Below, piece after piece: positions 8,293 through 18,485 of a stretch of 64,000 nucleotides of DNA (positions within the stretch are counted from its first letter, which is position 1; each line of letters opens with the position of its first letter). The DNA comes from Pseudorhizobium endolithicum. GTDB lineage: Bacteria > Pseudomonadota > Alphaproteobacteria > Rhizobiales > Rhizobiaceae. Below the pieces are notes generated by a model. That model saw only the letters and a list, made by a program, of their open reading frames with translations, was not told the DNA's origin and ran no database searches. The stretch is from the NCBI RefSeq assembly GCF_902153245.2, contig NZ_CABFWF030000013.1, forward strand, positions 307,438 to 371,437, read 5' to 3'. A program made the position numbers and the translations under genes.

Positions 8293-8457
8293 GTTCATTG
8301 GGAGAAGCCGCTTCATTGCGGTGCCGAAGGAGCAACCGCCCCGGAAACTCTCAGGCAAAAGGACCAGCGAACGGCCTAACAGGACTCTGGAGAGAGGCCC
8401 GTCGATAGACGTGGCACGCCGAAGGGATAACAATCTCAGGCGACAAGGACAGAGGGG
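8293..8457 (+). promoter_or_regulatory. tandem glycine riboswitch
   Basis: Two consecutive glycine aptamers precede gcvT. Aptamer I spans about 8293-8372 and is closed by GTTC/GAAC; aptamer II spans about 8381-8457. Each has the conserved core: GCCGAAGGAGCAA then CTCTCAGGCAAAAGGACC in the first, GCCGAAGGGATAAC then CTCAGGCGACAAGGAC in the second. Glycine binding turns on glycine cleavage genes in other bacteria, and here the gcvTHP operon follows directly. Two GC-rich hairpins lie between aptamer II and the gcvT ribosome site (GGCGC-AATC-GCGCC near 8469 and GCGCG-ACCA-CGCGC near 8499) and may be the expression platform. Confidence 0.95.
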
Positions 8458-8525
8458 GCTCATGAACCGGGCGCAATCGCGCCGTCAGATGAGCTTACGC
8501 GCGACCACGCGCCCTGGAGGCACTT

Positions 8526-9662
8526 TTGGATCAAGCCCCTGCCCTCAAGCAAACGCCGCTGCACGCCCTGCATCTTTCGCTCGGTGCTAGGATGGTGCCC
8601 TTCGCCGGCTATGACATGCCGGTGCAATTTCCGCTCGGAGTGATGAAGGAACATCTCCATACCCGCGCCGCCGCAGGCCTTTTCGACGTGTCCCACATGG
8701 GACAGGTCGTCGTCAGGGCGGAGAGCGGAAGCTATGCTGATGCCGCGCTTGCGCTGGAAAAGCTGGTGCCGGTCGATATTCTCGGCCTGAAGACGGGACG
8801 CCAGCGCTACGGTTTCTTCACCGCCGAGAACGGCGGCATCCTGGACGACCTGATGATCACCAACCGCGGCGATCATCTTCTCGTCGTGGTCAACGCCGCC
8901 TGCAAAGATCAGGACGTCGCGCATATGAGGACGAACCTTGCCGGCTGCGGGGTGACGCTTCTCGATGACCGCGCGCTGCTTGCCCTGCAGGGGCCACAGG
9001 CGGAAACGGTACTTGCCTCCCTTTGGGCCGGCGCGAGCGGGATGAAGTTCATGGACGTCCACGACGCGGCCATCCTGGGTGTGGACTGCATCGTCTCGCG
9101 CTCGGGTTATTCCGGCGAGGACGGCTTCGAGATTTCCGTCCCTGCGGTCAAGGCGGAGGAGTTGGCGAAGGCATTGCTCGCCCATCCGGATTGCGAGGCT
9201 ATCGGATTGGGCGCCCGCGACTCTCTACGCCTCGAGGCTGGCCTCTGCCTGTATGGCAACGACATCGACACGACCACGTCGCCGATCGAAGCGGCGCTCG
9301 ATTGGGCGATCCAGAAGGTACGGCGCCCCGGCGGCGAGCGGGCCGGCGGCTATCCCGGCGCCACGAGAATCGAGGATGACCTGGCGCAGGGTCCCATCCG
9401 CCGCCGCGTCGGCTTGAAGCCTGAAGGCAAGGCGCCCGTGCGGGCTCATGCAGTCCTCTACGCCGAGGGCTCTCCGGAGTCACCGATCGGTGAAGTCACC
9501 TCCGGTACGTTCGGGCCCACTGTCGAAGGCCCGGTTGCCATGGGGTACGTGCCTGCACCTTTCGCCGAGCCCGGCACCCGCGTCTTTGCCGAGGTGCGTG
9601 GCAAGTACCTGCCGCTCACCGTCACTACCCTTCCCTTCATCACCACCACCTACAAACGCTAA
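8526..9662 (+). CDS. gcvT: aminomethyltransferase, T protein of the glycine cleavage system
   Basis: Takes the aminomethyl group from the lipoyl arm of GcvH, releases ammonia and gives methylenetetrahydrofolate. The 378-residue protein has the folate-binding GCV_T domain with [13 protein letters not shown], the conserved FDVSHMGQ and [13 protein letters not shown] segments, and a C-terminal barrel with [12 protein letters not shown]. The start is TTG at 8526: it gives a full-length N-terminus and follows GGAGG at 8516-8520 by five bases. The next in-frame ATG would delete conserved residues. It is the first gene of gcvT-gcvH-gcvP, under a glycine riboswitch. Confidence 0.96.
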   Translation: MDQAPALKQTPLHALHLSLGARMVPFAGYDMPVQFPLGVMKEHLHTRAAAGLFDVSHMGQVVVRAESGSYADAALALEKLVPVDILGLKTGRQRYGFFTAENGGILDDLMITNRGDHLLVVVNAACKDQDVAHMRTNLAGCGVTLLDDRALLALQGPQAETVLASLWAGASGMKFMDVHDAAILGVDCIVSRSGYSGEDGFEISVPAVKAEELAKALLAHPDCEAIGLGARDSLRLEAGLCLYGNDIDTTTSPIEAALDWAIQKVRRPGGERAGGYPGATRIEDDLAQGPIRRRVGLKPEGKAPVRAHAVLYAEGSPESPIGEVTSGTFGPTVEGPVAMGYVPAPFAEPGTRVFAEVRGKYLPLTVTTLPFITTTYKR

Positions 9663-9681
9663 AAGACCTCCGGAGAGAACA

Positions 9682-10040
9682 ATGCTGAAATTCACCCCTG
9701 AACACGAATGGCTGAAGCTCGAAGGCGACGTTGCCACTGTTGGGATCACTGCCCATGCCGCCGAGCAGCTGGGCGATCTCGTTTTCGTTGAACTGCCCGA
9801 GGTCGGCGCCGAGCTGACGAAGGACGGCAATGCTGCCACCGTCGAGTCCGTCAAGGCAGCATCCGACGTCTATTGTCCGCTGGACGGGGAAGTGACGGAA
9901 GTAAATCAGGCAATCGTCGACGACCCCTCGATCGTCAACTCGGACCCGCAGGGTGCCGGCTGGTTCTTCAAGCTGAAGCTGAAGAATCCTTCCGATGCCG
10001 ATGAGTTGCTTGACGAAGCAGCCTACAAGGACCTGATCGG

Positions 10041-10044
<4 letters not shown>
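9682..10044 (+). CDS. gcvH: glycine cleavage system H protein
   Basis: Lipoylated carrier of the glycine cleavage complex, shuttling the aminomethyl and reducing equivalents among GcvP, GcvT and the dihydrolipoamide dehydrogenase. It has 120 residues; the lipoyl lysine is Lys58 in [10 protein letters not shown], and the N-terminus FTPEHEWL is standard. ATG 9682 is preceded by GGAGAG. It begins 19 bases after gcvT and its stop overlaps the gcvP start (ATGA). Lipoylation would depend on LipA, encoded at 36062-37036. Confidence 0.97.
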
Positions 10045-12905
<2,861 letters not shown>

Positions 12906-12923
12906 GACATCCCCATGTAAAAT

Positions 12924-12954
12924 CGCCGGCCCTGAACGGGGCCGGCGCCCTTTT
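12924..12954 (+). terminator. rho-independent terminator of gcvTHP
   Basis: A nine-pair GC stem (12924-12932 with 12939-12947), loop TGAACG, then CCCTTTT. It sits 18 bases after the gcvP stop. Confidence 0.85.
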
Positions 12955-12989
12955 GATAAACAGCCTCTGTATTTATTTCGCGCCAGCCC

Positions 12990-13017
12990 TTGTCTGGGCT
13001 CATTTAGGCGCTATGTT
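12990..13017 (+). promoter_or_regulatory. candidate cspA promoter and long leader
   Basis: TTGTCT at 12990-12995 and TATGTT at 13012-13017 with a 16-base spacer make a plausible housekeeping promoter. Transcription from about 13024 would give a leader of roughly 117 bases before the cspA ATG at 13141, in keeping with the long, structured leaders of cold-shock mRNAs that sense temperature. An AGCCC/GGGCT inverted repeat overlaps the -35 box. Confidence 0.45.
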
Positions 13018-13140
13018 TACATCATCGAACTTTGCTAGCGACTTTTGTCCTCAGCCACGGCTGTTTCAGATTTCCTCTCAACGTCGATTTTTAGATCGGT
13101 CGAATACGACCGGGCCCACCAACGATTGAAGGAAATCGTC

Positions 13141-13350
13141 ATGAATACAGGTACCGTCAAGTGGTTCAACAGCACCAAGGGCTTCGGCTTCATCCAGCCC
13201 GATAATGGCAGCCAGGACGTTTTCGTCCACGTGTCTGCCGTTGAGCGCGCCGGCATGCGTGGCCTGACCGAAGGTCAGAAGATCAGCTACGACATCGTCC
13301 AGGACAAGCGTTCGGGCAAGAGCTCTGCAGACAACCTGCAGGCCGTCTAA
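13141..13350 (+). CDS. cspA: cold-shock protein
   Basis: A 69-residue single-stranded nucleic-acid-binding cold-shock domain, an RNA chaperone. RNP1 is KGFGFIQP (residues 14-21) and RNP2 is VFVHVSA (residues 29-35); the start [10 protein letters not shown] is typical of rhizobial CspA. The open frame runs further upstream but the ATG at 13141, with GGAA ahead, gives the family N-terminus, and the upstream part would be the leader. A strong terminator follows 58 bases after the stop. rpsU lies two genes downstream, a pairing seen in related genomes. Confidence 0.95.
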   Translation: MNTGTVKWFNSTKGFGFIQPDNGSQDVFVHVSAVERAGMRGLTEGQKISYDIVQDKRSGKSSADNLQAV

Positions 13351-13408
13351 GGAATTTCATTGCCCGCGTGACCACGGATGTACTGGCACGCATGAGGCGA
13401 TGATTTGG

Positions 13409-13440
13409 AAGGTCGGGAGCAGTCCCGGCCTTTTGTTTTT
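13409..13440 (+). terminator. rho-independent terminator after cspA
   Basis: A ten-pair stem (13409-13418 with 13423-13432, one G-T pair), four-base GCAG loop and the tail TTGTTTTT. It lies between cspA and the next small gene, whose ATG is 19 bases beyond, so it may also act as an attenuator letting some transcription through. Confidence 0.85.
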
Positions 13441-13458
13441 CACACATGGGAGACTATC

Positions 13459-13743
13459 ATGTCTGACCCAATCTATGCTGTCGGTGACACCGTTTTCCTG
13501 AAAAGCGGGATCCTTCGCACGATGTCACCGGAATTGGCATGCCGCATCATCTCGGTCCTTCCAGAGGCACAGGGCGTGGTTCAGTATCGCGTCCGCTTCG
13601 GAAGTGAGACGTTCGAGCGCCGCGTGACCGAAGCCGACATCGGCCGTGCGGCTTCTCCTATGTCCAAGGGACCAGGTCGACCCACCTCCCCTTCGGCCAC
13701 GTCATCCTGGGTCAATCCGAACTCCATCAGGATCAAGAAGTAG
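13459..13743 (+). CDS. hypothetical small protein
   Basis: A 94-residue product, not recognised as a named family. It starts MSDPIYAVGDTVFLKSG and has a beta-strand-rich first two-thirds (VQYRVRFGSETFERRV), suggestive of a small SH3-like or KOW-type fold, then a basic, serine/proline-rich tail ending SIRIKK. GGGAG lies six bases before the ATG. The gene begins just after the cspA terminator and is 27 bases upstream of rpsU, so it may be transcribed with rpsU. Confidence 0.65.
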   Translation: MSDPIYAVGDTVFLKSGILRTMSPELACRIISVLPEAQGVVQYRVRFGSETFERRVTEADIGRAASPMSKGPGRPTSPSATSSWVNPNSIRIKK

Positions 13744-13770
13744 CGGCCCTAGGCCGGAAAGGAGATATTT

Positions 13771-14013
13771 TTGCAGGTACTCGTTAGAGACAACAATGTC
13801 GATCAAGCCCTTCGTGTTCTGAAAAAGAAGATGCAGCGCGAGGGCCTCTTCCGTGAAATGCGGGCGCGCAGCGCCTATGAGAAGCCTTCGGAGAAGCGGG
13901 CACGTGAGAAGGCTGAGGGTGTTCGACGGGCACGCAAGCTGGCCCGCAAAAAGGCACAACGCGAGGGCCTGCTTCCGGCACCGAAGAAAAAGGTCGTCGC
14001 CCGTAGCCGCTGA
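13771..14013 (+). CDS. rpsU: 30S ribosomal protein bS21
   Basis: Small basic protein of the 30S platform near the anti-Shine-Dalgarno end of 16S rRNA. The 80-residue product has the family core [20 protein letters not shown], then [13 protein letters not shown] and a basic tail with [16 protein letters not shown]. The start is TTG at 13771 with AAAGGAG seven bases upstream; there is no ATG that keeps the conserved N-terminus. It is 27 bases after the 94-residue gene and 66 before the next. Rhizobia often have more than one rpsU copy; this is the one near cspA. Confidence 0.93.
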   Translation: MQVLVRDNNVDQALRVLKKKMQREGLFREMRARSAYEKPSEKRAREKAEGVRRARKLARKKAQREGLLPAPKKKVVARSR

Positions 14014-14079
14014 GGCATGACATGACGCGGTCCTTCGCGGCCGCGTCCATACCTTCGGAAAAGACAGGAGGAGCATCCT

Positions 14080-14289
14080 ATGACCGCCACCAAGGAAGAA
14101 TTCTTCAAGCCCGGAAAGCTATCGGCTCAGGCGAAGGCAGAACAGACCAACGCCGTCGTCCGCGACATTCTCGCCGCGGAGGCCACGGCTCGTGAGAAGA
14201 AGACCGAGAAGTTGAAGGCGTTGCGCCTCGCTCAACCGGCACCCGATGAAGCGCCGAAGAAGCGTGGTCGAAAAACATCGAATACCTAG
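14080..14289 (+). CDS. hypothetical small basic protein
   Basis: A 69-residue soluble protein, highly charged, predicted to be one long helix (AEQTNAVVRDILAAEA onward) with a basic tail KKRGRKTSN. The ribosome site is good (AGGAGG nine bases before the ATG). No function is assigned. Its place directly after rpsU, in the cold-shock cluster, and its basic tail make a nucleic-acid or ribosome role possible but unproven. Confidence 0.65.
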   Translation: MTATKEEFFKPGKLSAQAKAEQTNAVVRDILAAEATAREKKTEKLKALRLAQPAPDEAPKKRGRKTSNT

Positions 14290-14397
14290 TTCAGGAGATG
14301 TCCGGCACAGCGAAAGATCTCTGGTGCAGGATCTTCGTGTTCCGCTGACAGCGCCGGGTGAAGCATTAATCCGATGCTGGAACTCAACAGGAGAGGC

Positions 14398-14535
14398 ATG
14401 ATGGAAACCAACAACCACGACGGACTCTGGAACAAGGTGTTCAACGTCGATTCCCAGGCGGGAACCGGACGCTTCGTCGCGCTGGTGGCGGTCTTCGTCA
14501 TCATCGGCGGCGGCCTGTCCTGGCTGGCCGGCTGA
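14398..14535 (+). CDS. 45-residue single-helix membrane protein
   Basis: A very short gene, ATG ATG at 14398, TGA at 14533. The ribosome site AGGAGAGG lies three to four bases before the first ATG, nearer the usual distance from the second. The first half is polar (HDGLWNKVFNVDSQAG); the second half, from FVALVAVFVIIGGGLSWLAG, is one clear transmembrane helix with a glycine triplet near the end. Codon use follows the GC-rich pattern of the neighbours. No family is recognised. It is the fourth very short gene in the cspA/rpsU region. Confidence 0.6.
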   Translation: MMETNNHDGLWNKVFNVDSQAGTGRFVALVAVFVIIGGGLSWLAG

Positions 14536-14681
14536 AACGCCTGTATCCGGCGTTGCGGCGTTGAAATTCCTGCCCATGCGCTCAGGGCGTTATCTTAGCA
14601 AGTCCTGCACAAGCCACACTCGCTAGATGTGCATGCCTTCCTGGTCACCGCAGTTGAAAGCGATTGTGACCCGGCGTGCCC

Positions 14682-14954
14682 ATGGATAGCGAGATGCTGC
14701 AGCAGAACCCTTTCCCCTCTACGGTGCCGCTTGCACCAGACGATCTGAAGCTGTTGCAGAAGTTTCTGCAAGCCTGGTGCGAAGAAAACGGGGTGGATGC
14801 GACCGCCGAGTCGGCCGCGGATGTCGCGTCTGCCCTCATCGACTGGTACCAGTTCAAGGTCCACGATCGAAGCATCCTGAAGCTCGAACCGGAAGAGGTT
14901 GAGCCTGTCACGGACCGGCTTCAGCAATTGGTACGGCAGTTGGACAACAGCTAG
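14682..14954 (+). CDS. hypothetical small acidic protein
   Basis: A 90-residue soluble, acidic protein, predicted mainly helical, with LAPDDLKLLQKFLQAWCEENG near the N-terminus and an EPEEVEPVTDRLQQLVRQLD C-terminus. ATG 14682 was chosen over an in-frame GTG two codons earlier; the ribosome site is weak, which is the main doubt. It converges with fpr, whose stop is 60 bases away; no terminator is evident between them. No known family. Confidence 0.55.
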   Translation: MDSEMLQQNPFPSTVPLAPDDLKLLQKFLQAWCEENGVDATAESAADVASALIDWYQFKVHDRSILKLEPEEVEPVTDRLQQLVRQLDNS

Positions 14955-15014
14955 CTCGACGTATTTTTTGCCGGAGCTTATCTACCGCATCCCGGTGTGG
15001 CCGGCGCTATGGCC

Positions 15015-15842
15015 TTATCCCACAAACGCCCTTTCGATGACGAATTCGGCGGGCTGGCTGTTGGCGCCTTCGGTCAGCCCGGCGGCTTCCAGCAAGGCCT
15101 TGGTGTCCTTCAGCATCTCGGTGGAGCCGCAGATCATGCCGCGGTCGGTCGCCGGATCGAGCGGCGGCACGCCGAGATCGGTGAACAGCTTTCCGCTCTC
15201 GATCAGGTCAGTGATGCGGCCCTGGTTCGGGTAGGAGGGGTCGCGAGTAGCGGTCGGGTAGTGCTTCAGCTTGTCTCCGACGATCTCCGAGAGGAATTCG
15301 TGGTTCCTGATCTCCTCCATCAGGTCGAAGCCGTATTTCAGCTCCGCCACCTCACGGCAGGTATGGGTGAGGATCACCTCGTCGAACTTCTCGTAGGTCT
15401 CCGGGTCGCGGATCAGGCTGGCGAAGGGCGCGATGCCGGTGCCGGTAGAGAACATGTAGAGGCGCTTGCCGGGGGTCAGCGCATCGAGCACCAGCGTGCC
15501 GGTCGGCTTCTTGCGCATCAGCACCGTATCGCCCGGCTGGATCTTCTGCAGATGGGACGTAAGCGGGCCGTCCGGCACCTTGATCGAGAAGAATTCCAGC
15601 TCCTCGTCCCAGGACGGGCTGGCGATCGAATAGGCGCGGTAGATCGGCTTGTCGCCGACCATCAGGCCGATCATGGCGAACTCACCGGAGCGGAAGCGGA
15701 AGCCCGCCGGGCGCGTCATGCGGAAGCGGAACAGGAACTCGGTGTAATGCTCGACCGCCAGCACCGTCTCGGCATAGACATTGTCCGGGATGGCGGCCGG
15801 CTTGGTGGCAACGAAGTCTTCCGTCTTGGCTGGAGCGTTCAT
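15015..15842 (-). CDS. fpr: ferredoxin/flavodoxin--NADP+ reductase
   Basis: A 275-residue FAD enzyme exchanging electrons between NADPH and ferredoxin or flavodoxin. The FAD-binding YRAYSIASP motif is in the first third, the NADP-binding GTGIAPFASL motif in the middle, and CGSTEMLKDTKALLEAAG near the end; the short bacterial Fpr type C-terminus is present. ATG 15842 (MNAPAKTEDF) is preferred over the upstream frame. It lies 129 bases downstream of the siroheme/sulfite reductase genes in the same direction, separated by an inverted repeat, and could supply reduced ferredoxin to CysI (inference). Confidence 0.94.
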   Translation of the reverse strand: MNAPAKTEDFVATKPAAIPDNVYAETVLAVEHYTEFLFRFRMTRPAGFRFRSGEFAMIGLMVGDKPIYRAYSIASPSWDEELEFFSIKVPDGPLTSHLQKIQPGDTVLMRKKPTGTLVLDALTPGKRLYMFSTGTGIAPFASLIRDPETYEKFDEVILTHTCREVAELKYGFDLMEEIRNHEFLSEIVGDKLKHYPTATRDPSYPNQGRITDLIESGKLFTDLGVPPLDPATDRGMICGSTEMLKDTKALLEAAGLTEGANSQPAEFVIERAFVG

Positions 15843-15913
15843 GCGGTTCGCGTCTCGCTTGATCCTGTTGTCTGCCCGAGCGAAATATACCATCCGCCCC
15901 GGTATTTGAAGGT

Positions 15914-15936
15914 ATCCGCGTCCATAAGCCGCGGAT
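15914..15936 (-). terminator. inverted repeat between the cys operon and fpr
   Basis: ATCCGCG (15914-15920) pairs with CGCGGAT (15930-15936), loop of nine. It is placed 35 bases after the DUF934 stop and 71 before fpr. There is no strong T-run, so it may be a weak terminator or leader structure. Confidence 0.35.
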
Positions 15937-15971
15937 GCCCGAGAAAATATGCCCGGAAGAACCCGTCTCCT

Positions 15972-16481
15972 TCAGGATGCGACGGAACGTCGGCGCCAGC
16001 TGTAGGATGGACCGTCCGCCGCGGGACGGGCTGCAGGTTGATAATGAACGGGAATGGCAGGCAGTCGCCCTTCCTCGAGTCGCCTCAGTGCCGTCTCGTT
16101 CGTTACCGCGAAGCTGTCGATGCCGACCCGCAGCATCAGCGGGACCTGGTCGATCAGGACGTCTCCCACAGCGCGCAGTTCGTTCTTGTAGCCGAGCCGC
16201 TCGCGCAGCAGGGACGCATGGGAGAACGCCCGACCGTCGTTGAAGGCCGGGAACTCCACCGCGACAATCCCCAGGCGGTAGAGGTACGGTTCGAGCCGGC
16301 GCACGTCGTCCGCCGGCCGGATCAATACGCCCAAGCCGACGTCGTTGCTGGCATCGGCCCTCTCGATCAACGCATCCAGCGTCAGCAGCGGCTTCTGCTC
16401 GCCGGCCGCCTTCACCTCCTCCGTCTCGATCACCCAGGGGTCGTTCTCCACGAAACCGGTTTCTCTCCAGATCCTTGTCAT
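15972..16481 (-). CDS. DUF934 family protein of the sulfite reductase operon
   Basis: A 169-residue protein of DUF934, a family found almost only next to siroheme sulfite reductase and CysG genes. Visible conserved pieces are GVLIRPADDVRRLEPYLYRL, VAVEFPAFNDGRAFSHASLL, RERLGYKNELRAVGDVL and DQVPLMLRVGIDSF. Biochemical function is unestablished; a link to sulfite reduction or electron delivery is inferred from conserved context. ATG 16481 lies 11 bases after the cysI stop. A longer open frame upstream of this ATG overlaps cysI and was ignored. Confidence 0.88.
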   Translation of the reverse strand: MTRIWRETGFVENDPWVIETEEVKAAGEQKPLLTLDALIERADASNDVGLGVLIRPADDVRRLEPYLYRLGIVAVEFPAFNDGRAFSHASLLRERLGYKNELRAVGDVLIDQVPLMLRVGIDSFAVTNETALRRLEEGRLPAIPVHYQPAARPAADGPSYSWRRRSVAS

Positions 16482-16492
16482 CGCCCGCTCCC

Positions 16493-18163
16493 TCACGCCG
16501 CTTCCGCCGCCGAGCCGTAGAGCGCATCCTTGAACGGCTGCGGCCCGACGCGGCGATAGGCTTCCAGGAACGTCTCCTCCTTGCCCAGGCGCAGCCCGAG
16601 ATAGGTATCGACGATCGTCTCCACCGCATCGGTCACCTTTTCCGGCTCGAAGCCGCGGCCGATGATCTCGCCGATAGAGGTGTGTTCGTCGCCGGAGCCG
16701 CCGAGGGTGATCTGGTAGAGTTCCGCACCCTTCTTCTCGACGCCCAGCAGCCCGATATGGCCGACATGGTGATGGCCGCAAGCGTTGATGCAGCCGGAGA
16801 TCTTGATCTTCAGTTCGCCGATCTCCGCCTGCCGCGCCGGATCGCCGAAACGGGTGGAAATCGCCTGCGCCACGGGAATGGAGCGGGCATTGGCCAGCGC
16901 GCAGTAGTCGAGCCCCGGACAGGCGATCATATCGGTGATCAGGTTGGAATTCGCCGTTGCCAGCCCCTGTGCCACCAGCGCCCGGTAGACGGGTTCGAGG
17001 TCCGCCAGGGCCACATGCGGCAGGATGACGTTCTGCTCGTGGCTGATGCGGATCTCGTCGAAGGCGTATTCTTCGGCAATGTCTGCAATCGCATCCATCT
17101 GCTCGTGCGAGGCGTCGCCGGGGATGCCGCCGATCGGCTTCAGCGAAATGGTCACCATGCCGTAGTCAGGATGCTTGTGCGGCTGCACGTTCTGGTCCAC
17201 CCAGCGGCCGAACTCGGCATCCTGCTTCTTCCAGCCTGCGAGCTGTGCCCAACCCTCGGCCCGCTCCGGCAGAGCGGGCGGAGCGAAATAGCGGCCGATC
17301 GCCTCGATGTCCGTCTCGGGCAGCGTCAGTTCGTTGCCCTGGAGGTGCGAGAATTCCTCTTCCACCCGGCGCGTCATCTCCTCGACACCGATCTCATGCA
17401 CGAGGATCTTGATGCGGGCCTTGAACTTGTTGTCGCGGCGGCCGAAGAGGTTGTATACCCGCACGATCGCGGTGGTGTAGGTGAGCAGGTCCTCTTCCGG
17501 CAGGAAGTCGCGGATCTTCTTGGCGACGAGCGGCGTGCGCCCCTGCCCGCCCCCGACATAGACCGCAAAACCGAGCTGGCCCTCGTCGTTCTTCTTCAGG
17601 TGCAGGCCGATGTCGTGAACCTGGATCGCCGCGCGGTCGCGCGGGGCGCCGGTGACGGCGATCTTGAACTTGCGCGGCAGGTAGGAAAACTCCGGATGAA
17701 CGGAGGACCACTGGCGTAGGATTTCCGCATAGGGCCGTGGATCAGCCACTTCGTCAGCGGCGGCACCCGCGAAGTGGTCCGCGGTGACATTGCGGATGCA
17801 GTTTCCGGAGGTCTGCAGCGCATGCATCTCCACCGTCGCCAGCTCGTCCAGGATGTCCGGCGTGTCCGACAGCTTCGGCCAGTTGAACTGGATGTTTTGG
17901 CGGGTGGTGAAGTGGCCGTAACCTCGGTCATACTTGCGCGCGACATGCGCCAGCATGCGCATCTGGCGGGAATTCAGAGTGCCGTAAGGGATCGCGATAC
18001 GCAGCATGTAAGCGTGCAGTTGCAGATAGACGCCGTTCATCAGACGCAGAGGCTTGAACGCATCCTCCGCCAATTCTCCGGAAAGGCGCCGGTTCACCTG
18101 GTCGCGGAACTGCTCGACGCGGCTCCTGACGAAGGCGTGGTCGAACTCGTCGTAACGGTACAT
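16493..18163 (-). CDS. cysI: ferredoxin-type sulfite (nitrite) reductase hemoprotein
   Basis: A 556-residue siroheme and 4Fe-4S enzyme reducing sulfite to sulfide (six electrons) for cysteine synthesis. The two half-repeats of this family are seen; the cluster ligands are Cys415 and Cys421 (CPGLDYCALA) and Cys458 and Cys462 (CINACGHHHVGHIG). The partner flavoprotein CysJ is not nearby, so ferredoxin is the likely donor. Siroheme comes from CysG, two genes upstream. It is preceded by DUF2849 with a seven-base gap. Nitrite reductase cannot be excluded by sequence alone, but the cysG-DUF2849-cysI-DUF934 arrangement is that of the sulfite pathway. Confidence 0.93.
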   Translation of the reverse strand: MYRYDEFDHAFVRSRVEQFRDQVNRRLSGELAEDAFKPLRLMNGVYLQLHAYMLRIAIPYGTLNSRQMRMLAHVARKYDRGYGHFTTRQNIQFNWPKLSDTPDILDELATVEMHALQTSGNCIRNVTADHFAGAAADEVADPRPYAEILRQWSSVHPEFSYLPRKFKIAVTGAPRDRAAIQVHDIGLHLKKNDEGQLGFAVYVGGGQGRTPLVAKKIRDFLPEEDLLTYTTAIVRVYNLFGRRDNKFKARIKILVHEIGVEEMTRRVEEEFSHLQGNELTLPETDIEAIGRYFAPPALPERAEGWAQLAGWKKQDAEFGRWVDQNVQPHKHPDYGMVTISLKPIGGIPGDASHEQMDAIADIAEEYAFDEIRISHEQNVILPHVALADLEPVYRALVAQGLATANSNLITDMIACPGLDYCALANARSIPVAQAISTRFGDPARQAEIGELKIKISGCINACGHHHVGHIGLLGVEKKGAELYQITLGGSGDEHTSIGEIIGRGFEPEKVTDAVETIVDTYLGLRLGKEETFLEAYRRVGPQPFKDALYGSAAEAA

Positions 18164-18170
18164 GATATCC

Positions 18171-18485
18171 TCAGACTGCGATAAATGCGGCGTCGGCCGG
18201 ACGGAAGCCGGGGGCGTATTCCATGGTGGGACCGGCAGCGCGGATGCGCTCGCGCAGGCGGATCGGCCAGAGCTGCCCCTTTACCTCCTGCACGTCGATG
18301 ACATTGACGTCAACCACCCGGTTGGCTGCGAAGTCACGCTTGCCGATCGCCTCGAGCGAAGCCACAGCCTCCGCGTGGCGCGCAACCAGGGCTTCCTGCA
18401 GGTTCTCCGTCCACCGGCCGTTGGCATCGAGCCACACGGCAATGCCGTCGCCCAGGCGATTGGCGGTCAAGACCTTGTCTGTCAT
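18171..18485 (-). CDS. DUF2849 family protein
   Basis: A 104-residue soluble protein of DUF2849, found between cysG and cysI in many alphaproteobacteria. Conserved pieces are VLTANRLGDGIAVWLD near the start, RHAEAVASLEAIGKRDFAAN, and the C-terminal RLRERIRAAGPTMEYAPGFR. Function is unknown; the position suggests a role in siroheme or sulfite reductase maturation. The start overlaps the cysG stop by four bases (ATGA), so it is coupled to cysG. Confidence 0.9.
   Translation of the reverse strand: MTDKVLTANRLGDGIAVWLDANGRWTENLQEALVARHAEAVASLEAIGKRDFAANRVVDVNVIDVQEVKGQLWPIRLRERIRAAGPTMEYAPGFRPADAAFIAV

Noticed and set aside
14997-16520. 507-codon + frame opposite fpr and DUF934
   Set aside because: Spans two real minus-strand genes and their gap; no recognisable domain.
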